10,852 nt of DNA from Candidatus Iainarchaeum sp. (GTDB lineage: Archaea; Iainarchaeota; Iainarchaeia; Iainarchaeales; JAFCFF01): contig JAFCFF010000018.1 in the NCBI GenBank assembly GCA_017608775.1, forward strand, positions 1 through 10,852, given 5' to 3'. Each line of letters opens with the position of its first letter. Position 1 is the stretch's first letter. The position numbers and the translations under genes are program-made. Under the pieces are notes generated by a model. The model was not told where the DNA came from and did no database searches. It saw only the letters and a program-made list of their open reading frames with translations. Shown in pieces: positions 7,534-10,852 of this stretch.

Positions 7534-8200
7534 TAAGAACCACTTTTAAGAGAAACGCAACCAGGACTGCAAATAAGTTCCCAAAAAAATTTACGGTGTC
7601 GTTGTTCAGGATTTTTACCCTGTTCTGATAAACTCCCAAAACACTGTCAAAAACTTGGCCAAAATAGCCAGCCAAAAGGACAATCCCCCCCTTTATAAGC
7701 GAGGCATCTATAAAAATTACGAAGTAGAGCGATATAAGTAAGGCACCAATAAAAGCAGCGTAAAAGCCAAGAAGACTTACCGCGCCATCAGTTCCTGCTT
7801 TGACAACCTTCCATCCAATGATAAGTCTTGGCTTTTTGAATTTTATTCCGATTTCTGAGGCAAACGTATCTGATACCGCCTCTGCCAAGGCAGCAAAGCT
7901 AAAAACAAGACCAAACGGAATAGCCATGGTAGCCAGAAGCCCCTTGCTAAGAATGTTGGCAGCGCCTCTCTTTCTGTGTTTTTTTCTGCTTATAAAAAAC
8001 GAGAGAAACAAAGCAAGTCCAAACCCGACTAAAACCCACATGCTCCCGGAAAGAAACAAGACAGCAACAACAAGTATGTTTCCTATCAAAATCCCCAAAA
8101 AATCAAGCCACTTGCTTTTTACTATAAAAAAATTAAAAAAAAACAAAAAAACAAGAAAAACAAACAATGTGTTTATATCAGGTAAAATCATTTCAATCAT
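7526..8200 (-). CDS. DUF92 family membrane protein
   Basis: Polytopic membrane protein of 224 residues, with about six hydrophobic segments. DUF92 landmarks in order: a basic KKHRKRGAANILSKGL segment (73-88), AEAVSDTFASEIG (106-118), KAGTDGAVSLLGF (134-146), GYFGQVFDSVLGV (178-190) and NNDTVNFFGNL (199-209). The polar Asp, Glu, Ser and Asn residues inside otherwise hydrophobic segments are the conserved ones. The family includes the plant phytyl-phosphate kinase VTE6, and archaeal members are uncharacterised as far as I know. A role in isoprenoid-phosphate or archaeal lipid metabolism is inferred from this homology. ATG 8200 overlaps the eS1 stop as ATGA, and the stop overlaps the next gene by eight bases, so translation runs through from the ribosomal operon into two membrane proteins. 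Confidence 0.87.
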   Translation of the reverse strand: MIEMILPDINTLFVFLVFLFFFNFFIVKSKWLDFLGILIGNILVVAVLFLSGSMWVLVGFGLALFLSFFISRKKHRKRGAANILSKGLLATMAIPFGLVFSFAALAEAVSDTFASEIGIKFKKPRLIIGWKVVKAGTDGAVSLLGFYAAFIGALLISLYFVIFIDASLIKGGIVLLAGYFGQVFDSVLGVYQNRVKILNNDTVNFFGNLFAVLVAFLLKVVLNV

Positions 8201-8787
8201 TTTTCAACAAGCCTGCTTTTTTCAACCAAAACAACTCTCAAGGGAATTATTTTTTTTACTCTTTCCTTTATTTTAAAAACTACCTCCTGGTCAAGAACTC
8301 CGTTTTTAACAAATTCCTCCAAGCTATTTTTTATCAGGAACTCCCTTACTATCTCACAAACCCTTTTTCGTATTTCCTTAACTTGTTTTTGATTTGCGTT
8401 TGTTGCCGTTACAACGACTGTTTTTATCTTAACTTTGTTTCTTTCCCTGTCCTCTATATTTTGAATCACTTCTACTTTTGTTGTTCTTTTCTTGATAAAT
8501 CTTTGTAAAAAACTTCTTGAGATCTCATGTCCCACAAGTTTTGTAATTGCTTTTTTCCCCTCTATTCTGTTTATTTTAAATATCAGGTCTATGTTTGCCC
8601 TTCTTGCCCTGCCATAAATCTCTCCTGCAGGGGTTTTTATGGTTCTTTTAAAAAGTAAGGAGTCTTTCTCAGCAACGGTTTCCCCTGCGGTTTGGCTATC
8701 AAAAATCTTTGGGGCTATGATTTCAAACCACTCCTTTCTTCTCCAAACATCTTTTGTTTTTTTCTTTGTTATTGCCAGAATTCTCAC
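8197..8787 (-). CDS. rps3ae: 30S ribosomal protein eS1 (S3Ae)
   Basis: Small-subunit ribosomal protein of the archaeal/eukaryotic eS1 family, 196 residues, the usual archaeal length. Recognised by WRRKEWFEIIAPKIFDSQTAGET (15-37), the family's characteristic opening, followed by KRTIKTPAGEIYGRARR, GKKAITKLVGHEISRSFLQRFIKKR (77-101) and the C-terminal region ending in VVLVEKSRLVEK. The C-terminus is somewhat short. The start is uncertain. GTG 8787 forms a GTGA overlap with the preceding small ORF, but the AGGTGAG there could instead act as a ribosome site for a start a few codons downstream (ATT, CTG or ATA). Either way it appears coupled to its upstream neighbour. No promoter is visible between uS15 and this gene. 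Confidence 0.93.
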   Translation of the reverse strand: MRILAITKKKTKDVWRRKEWFEIIAPKIFDSQTAGETVAEKDSLLFKRTIKTPAGEIYGRARRANIDLIFKINRIEGKKAITKLVGHEISRSFLQRFIKKRTTKVEVIQNIEDRERNKVKIKTVVVTATNANQKQVKEIRKRVCEIVREFLIKNSLEEFVKNGVLDQEVVFKIKERVKKIIPLRVVLVEKSRLVEK

Positions 8788-8891
8788 CTAAACATTTTTT
8801 CAAATATAAGATTTGCCTTTTTCAAAACATTTCTTCCCCTTCCACCAAACTCAAAAAAACTTTTTCCTTTTTTTATCTTTACTTTCAACAA
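8784..8891 (-). CDS. Small basic ORF of 35 codons between uS15 and eS1
   Basis: A short reading frame starting at TTG 8891 and ending in TGA at 8786-8784, filling the gap between uS15 and eS1. It begins MLKVKIKKGKSFFEF and ends KKANLIFEKMFR, with a glycine/arginine patch (GGRGRN) in the middle. It is strongly basic and has no membrane segment. Support for translation: AAGGTGAT, a strong archaeal ribosome-binding motif, ends two bases before the TTG and overlaps the uS15 stop, and the stop overlaps the eS1 GTG by four bases (GTGA). In many euryarchaea a pcc1 gene (KEOPS) sits between these two ribosomal genes (from memory), but this product is too short for Pcc1 and I see no match. It may be a real small protein or a coupling leader for eS1. 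Confidence 0.5.
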   Translation of the reverse strand: MLKVKIKKGKSFFEFGGRGRNVLKKANLIFEKMFR

Positions 8892-8892
8892 A

Positions 8893-9486
8893 TCACCTTA
8901 CTAACAACTTAGCGGTTTCCTCGCTGTAATACCACTCCTTTGGAATTGCCCCTTTCTTTTTGTAGTAGTTGCTTAATCTCCTTATTTTGCTTATGGTAAG
9001 CCGATAACCATATTTTGCTGTTTGGTCTTTTTTGTTTTTCTCCATATGTTCCAAAAGATTTGCTGCTTTTTTTATTAGATTCATCAAGTCTTCTGGTAGT
9101 TTTGAATATATTTTTTTCTCCCTTAAAACCTTAGTTATTGTTTTACCCAATAACTCTCTGATACTGTAAACATTGTATTTTTCTTTTAAGATTGTTCCTA
9201 TCTTAGAGGCAGGGTTTCCCCCCTCTCCAAGCTCTATGATCTTTTTTTCAATTTCTTTTTTACCAAGAAGTGGTTTTTGGGAAATTCTCCTTTCCTTTAT
9301 TTTCAACTTTTTCTTTACGCTTTTTCTTTCCTCAATTTCCTTTTTTAATTCCTTGATTTTCTCCCCAATTTTCTTTTCAATCCTTTCTTCCATCTTTGTT
9401 TTTTTGTCTTTTTCTGGGAGTTTTTTATTTTTCTTTTGTTCCTTATTTTTGGGTATTTTTTCCTTATTTTCTTTTTTTTCAGGCAT
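8893..9486 (-). CDS. rps15: 30S ribosomal protein uS15 with a charged N-terminal extension
   Basis: Small-subunit ribosomal protein that binds the 16S rRNA central domain, 197 residues against about 150 in most archaea. The conserved part covers about residues 76-197: EIEKKIIELGEGGNPASKIG, YSIRELLGKTITKVLREK, LPEDLMNLIKKAANLLEHMEKNKKD, then SKIRRLSNYYKKKGAIPKEW and the family's ending ETAKLLVR. The usual archaeal start, with its RRGxxGSxRP-type segment and PPEW, is absent. In its place are about 70 residues made almost wholly of Lys, Glu, Ile and Asn, likely disordered or coiled-coil. Start ATG 9486 is well supported by AAGGTGG four bases upstream. An in-frame ATG at codon 32 would still leave most of the extension. 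The gene appears to have its own promoter and a structured leader. Confidence 0.95.
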   Translation of the reverse strand: MPEKKENKEKIPKNKEQKKNKKLPEKDKKTKMEERIEKKIGEKIKELKKEIEERKSVKKKLKIKERRISQKPLLGKKEIEKKIIELGEGGNPASKIGTILKEKYNVYSIRELLGKTITKVLREKKIYSKLPEDLMNLIKKAANLLEHMEKNKKDQTAKYGYRLTISKIRRLSNYYKKKGAIPKEWYYSEETAKLLVR

Positions 9487-9490
9487 TTTT

Positions 9491-9497
9491 CCACCTT
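9491..9497 (-). promoter_or_regulatory. Ribosome-binding site of uS15
   Basis: On the minus strand this reads AAGGTGG, four bases before ATG 9486, complementary to the archaeal 16S rRNA 3' end. It begins immediately after hairpin 2, so folding or stacking of the leader could change its accessibility. It also fixes the uS15 start. Confidence 0.75.
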
Positions 9498-9517
9498 CAA
9501 CTCCTTAGAGGCAGTTG
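9498..9517 (-). promoter_or_regulatory. Leader hairpin 2 of uS15 mRNA
   Basis: Minus-strand sequence CAACTGCCTCTAAGGAGTTG. CAACT pairs with AGTTG and CCT with AGG, with one bulged G and a CTA loop: eight base pairs in 20 bases. The hairpin directly abuts the AAGGTGG ribosome site and contains an alternative AAGGAG motif in its 3' arm, which would be sequestered when it is folded. Confidence 0.6.
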
Positions 9518-9520
9518 AAA

Positions 9521-9540
9521 GCTACTTCGAAAGAAGCAGC
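9521..9540 (-). promoter_or_regulatory. Leader hairpin 1 of uS15 mRNA
   Basis: Minus-strand sequence GCTGCTTCTTTCGAAGTAGC. The arms GCTGCTTC and GAAGTAGC pair over eight positions (one G-U) around a TTTC loop. Three bases (TTT) separate it from hairpin 2. It would lie at the extreme 5' end of the transcript if transcription starts about 26 bases after the TATA-like element near 9568. Confidence 0.6.
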
Positions 9541-9547
9541 AATACAC

Positions 9548-9562
9548 AAAAACCCTAAAAAA
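9548..9562 (-). terminator. T-run terminator after bud32
   Basis: The minus strand has a run of six T (9562-9557), then AGGG, then five T (9552-9548), starting five bases after the bud32 stop. T-runs of this kind are the common archaeal intrinsic termination signal, and they would separate the bud32 transcript from that of uS15. Such runs are frequent in AT-rich DNA, so confidence is moderate. Confidence 0.4.
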
Positions 9563-9564
9563 CG

Positions 9565-9572
9565 TTTTTAAA
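9565..9572 (-). promoter_or_regulatory. Candidate TATA element for the uS15 operon
   Basis: The minus strand reads TTTAAAAA, overlapping the bud32 stop codon. At the usual archaeal spacing it would start transcription close to 9542, just before hairpin 1, giving a leader of about 55 bases. No clear BRE is visible. Based on motif and spacing only. Confidence 0.45.
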
Positions 9573-10239
9573 GATATCTAGCCCTCTTCTCAACTTTTTC
9601 CATCCTTTCTACAACCTCTTTTCTTCCCTTTCTCAAGTACCCCCTCAAGATTCTTTTCCAGCTTTTTTCATCAAGATGTGTTGATAAGAAGGTCCTCTTA
9701 AATACCAAGAGGTCAACAGCCATGTCCTCTGTTTTGTGACTTTCCTTGCTCAACCCAAAGTCTATAAAGCCAATTTCCAGCTTTCCATTCTCCCTTAAAA
9801 GAAACATATTTGCCAGTGTTAGGTCGCCATGTACAATGCCTAGCGAATGCATTCTCCCAATTTTTCTTCCTATAATTTCAGCAACCCTAAATCTTCTTTT
9901 CTCGCTTAGGCCATCAAAACAATCCTTTAGCTTTTTCCCAGAAAACTTCTCCATATATATTCTATTTTTCTCAAAGTCAACAAAATAAATAGAGGGGGTT
10001 CTCAGGGCTGGTCTAAGCTTTCTTATGATTCTTACCTCGGCCTTAATTCTCCCAAAATTAATTTTTTTATCAAGAATTTTATTTCTATATCCCTTTGATT
10101 TTCTTTCCTTGATAACAACCTCTCCCTCGAAATCCCCTGTCTTCATATTTGCCGAGAAAATCATTGCCTCTGCTCCCTGTATTATAAATTTTTTATTTCT
10201 CAAAGATTTTTCAAGCTCTCTAGATTGTTTTCCAACCAT
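9568..10239 (-). CDS. bud32: KEOPS complex Bud32-type serine/threonine protein kinase
   Basis: Atypical small kinase/ATPase of the KEOPS complex, which with Kae1 makes the t6A modification on ANN-decoding tRNAs. Motifs (numbered from ATG 10239): GAEA (22-25), VVIKERKSKGYR (41-52) with the ATP-binding Lys44, helix-C Glu68, HGDLTLANM (137-145) with catalytic D139 and N144, IDFGLS (159-164) with D160, and EDMAVDLLVFKR (171-182), diagnostic for Bud32. The end is KRARYL where the family usually has RGRY. ATG 10239 has AAGGAGG before it, but that lies within the purine-rich upstream gene. TTG 10203, overlapping the upstream stop as TTGA, would give MRNKKFIIQGAEA, closer to normal Bud32 starts. No kae1, cgi121 or pcc1 is recognisable in the window. 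Confidence 0.94.
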   Translation of the reverse strand: MVGKQSRELEKSLRNKKFIIQGAEAMIFSANMKTGDFEGEVVIKERKSKGYRNKILDKKINFGRIKAEVRIIRKLRPALRTPSIYFVDFEKNRIYMEKFSGKKLKDCFDGLSEKRRFRVAEIIGRKIGRMHSLGIVHGDLTLANMFLLRENGKLEIGFIDFGLSKESHKTEDMAVDLLVFKRTFLSTHLDEKSWKRILRGYLRKGRKEVVERMEKVEKRARYL

Positions 10240-10472
10240 TCCTTTCCCTCCTTTTCTATCTTCTCTCCCAACTCCTTATCCTTGCTCTTTATTTTTTCAA
10301 TAACTTCCCCAACACTAATTTTTTTCAGGTTCTCAACTTCTTCTGGCTTTATTGCGATCCTTATAAATTCCTTATATTTCTCAACAATGTTTGTGTTTTC
10401 TTTTATTGCGTTTTCAATAATTTTTTTGTCAATACTTTGTAAATAGCTAAGCAAGCCATCCAGTGAAAACAT
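10200..10472 (-). CDS. Unrecognised helical protein of 90 residues
   Basis: I do not recognise this protein. It is mostly charged and probably all-helical, with no cysteines, no signal peptide and no membrane segment. It starts MFSLDGLLSYLQSI and its C-terminal half is Lys/Glu-rich (EKIKSKDKELGEKIEKEGKEW), which could form a coiled coil. ATG 10472 is preceded by GGGGATT with eight bases between, the same kind of motif seen before other genes here. It overlaps bud32 by 4 or 40 bases depending on which bud32 start is used, so the two are presumably co-transcribed. A role with KEOPS would be a guess from position alone. Confidence 0.7.
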   Translation of the reverse strand: MFSLDGLLSYLQSIDKKIIENAIKENTNIVEKYKEFIRIAIKPEEVENLKKISVGEVIEKIKSKDKELGEKIEKEGKEWLENNLESLKNL

Positions 10473-10521
10473 AAAAAAGCAATCCCCTTTAATTTAAAAA
10501 AACTTCTTCTTTTTGAGTAAT
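10473..10521. promoter_or_regulatory. Divergent promoter between the bud32 operon and glyS
   Basis: The gap is 49 bases, with TTTAATTTAAAAAAA at 10488-10502. Its centre lies about 27 bases before the glyS ATG, the distance expected when transcription starts at the start codon, so glyS may be leaderless; no Shine-Dalgarno motif precedes it. On the other strand the same AT-rich block reads TTTTTTTAAATTAAA, about 22-25 bases before ATG 10472. That gene has a GGGGATT ribosome motif, so its true start of transcription may lie further upstream. Confidence 0.5.
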
Positions 10522-10852
10522 ATGCCTTCTCTTCAAGACATAATATCTTTAACTAAAAGAAGAGGATTTTTCTATCAAACCGCAGATATCTATAACCCAA
10601 TAGCTGGATTTTACGACTATGGTCCTCTGGGTTTTTTTCTTAAAAGGCAGATAGAAAGCTCCTGGTGGGAGTATTTTTTCCTTGGGAGGGACAATATCTT
10701 TCCCAGCTATGGCTCCACAATCCTTCCTGAGAGGGTTTTTAAGGCTTCGGGGCATCTCAAAAGTTTCAGCGATGTTCAGCTTGAGTGTAGCAAATGTATG
10801 CAAAAATTTAAGATAGATGAGGTGTTGCCTGACTATGAGGGGGCTAGTCTTA
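10522..10852 (+). CDS. glyS: Glycyl-tRNA synthetase, archaeal/eukaryotic type, 5' part
   Basis: Class II synthetase that charges tRNA-Gly. The first 110 codons are visible and the gene runs off the right edge. The N-terminal signature of the alpha-2 type is clear: KRRGFFYQTADIYNPIAGFYDYGPLG (12-37), SSWWEYFFLGRDNIF (46-60), then FKASGHLKSFSDVQLECSKC (73-92). Family members have EASGH where this one has KASGH. The pair C89/C92 may bind zinc, with partners expected further on. The frame is open to the end, with no frameshift. ATG 10522 is the natural start; family homology begins about ten residues later. Confidence 0.95.
   Translation, partial: MPSLQDIISLTKRRGFFYQTADIYNPIAGFYDYGPLGFFLKRQIESSWWEYFFLGRDNIFPSYGSTILPERVFKASGHLKSFSDVQLECSKCMQKFKIDEVLPDYEGASL

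Noticed and set aside
7800..8276. Plus-strand open frame of 158 codons across DUF92 and eS1
   Set aside because: Antisense to two well-supported genes and spanning their junction, with no motifs and no ribosome site.
8784..8891. Calling the small ORF a pcc1 remnant
   Set aside because: Its position suggests it, but 35 residues is less than half of Pcc1 and I could not align any part convincingly.
9498..9540. Claim that the uS15 leader mimics the 16S rRNA binding site
   Set aside because: Two simple hairpins are visible, but I could not identify the three-way junction or the GU/GC motif that uS15 recognises in rRNA.

Overview
This is an AT-rich stretch of an archaeal genome. Archaeal or archaeal/eukaryotic gene types dominate it: both subunits of family-D DNA polymerase (PolD), a UPF0147 protein, SecF and SecD of the archaeal kind, ribosomal proteins eS1 (S3Ae) and uS15 in their archaeal forms, a Bud32-type KEOPS kinase and an archaeal/eukaryotic glycyl-tRNA synthetase. 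Arginine is mostly AGA/AGG. GGTGA or GGGGAT Shine-Dalgarno-like motifs and TTTAAA-type TATA elements occur upstream of several starts. PolD excludes most Crenarchaeota. Short proteins, very tight packing, a charged low-complexity extension on uS15 and a minimal archaeosortase-like protein would suit a euryarchaeote or a small-genome (DPANN-like) archaeon. That placement is inference; there is no rRNA here to settle it.

Layout. (1) Positions 1-4424, minus strand: a three-gene operon of UPF0147, PolD small subunit DP1 and PolD large subunit DP2, each separated by a single base. DP2 runs off the left edge. Its last 36 visible residues no longer match DP2 but look like the start of an intein, placed at Cys857 just before the catalytic aspartate motif. 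(2) Positions 4425-4498: a short divergent promoter region. (3) Positions 4499-7131, plus strand: secF and secD, coupled by an ATGA overlap. (4) Positions 7105-9486, minus strand: uS15, a 35-codon unrecognised ORF, eS1, a DUF92 membrane protein and a small archaeosortase/exosortase-like membrane protein. These genes overlap or touch, and the last overlaps the 3' end of secD tail to tail. (5) Positions 9487-9567: a structured leader before uS15 with two consecutive perfect or near-perfect hairpins, a likely TATA element and T-runs behind bud32. (6) Positions 9568-10472, minus strand: a 90-residue unknown protein followed by Bud32. (7) Positions 10473-10521: a divergent promoter, then the first 110 codons of glyS on the plus strand, cut by the right edge.

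How the parts fit. The window combines DNA replication (PolD), protein export (SecDF), translation (uS15, eS1, GlyRS) and tRNA modification (Bud32/KEOPS). The least expected part is the tail of the ribosomal operon, where a DUF92 protein (a family that includes a plant isoprenoid-phosphate kinase) is translationally coupled to a minimal Cys/Arg/His archaeosortase-like protein, next to secDF. This could be a lipid-linked protein-anchoring module acting after Sec export, but that link is inference. The other points worth a second look are the intein in DP2, the double-hairpin leader of uS15, the lysine/glutamate-rich N-terminal extension of uS15, and the tiny TTG-start ORF between uS15 and eS1.
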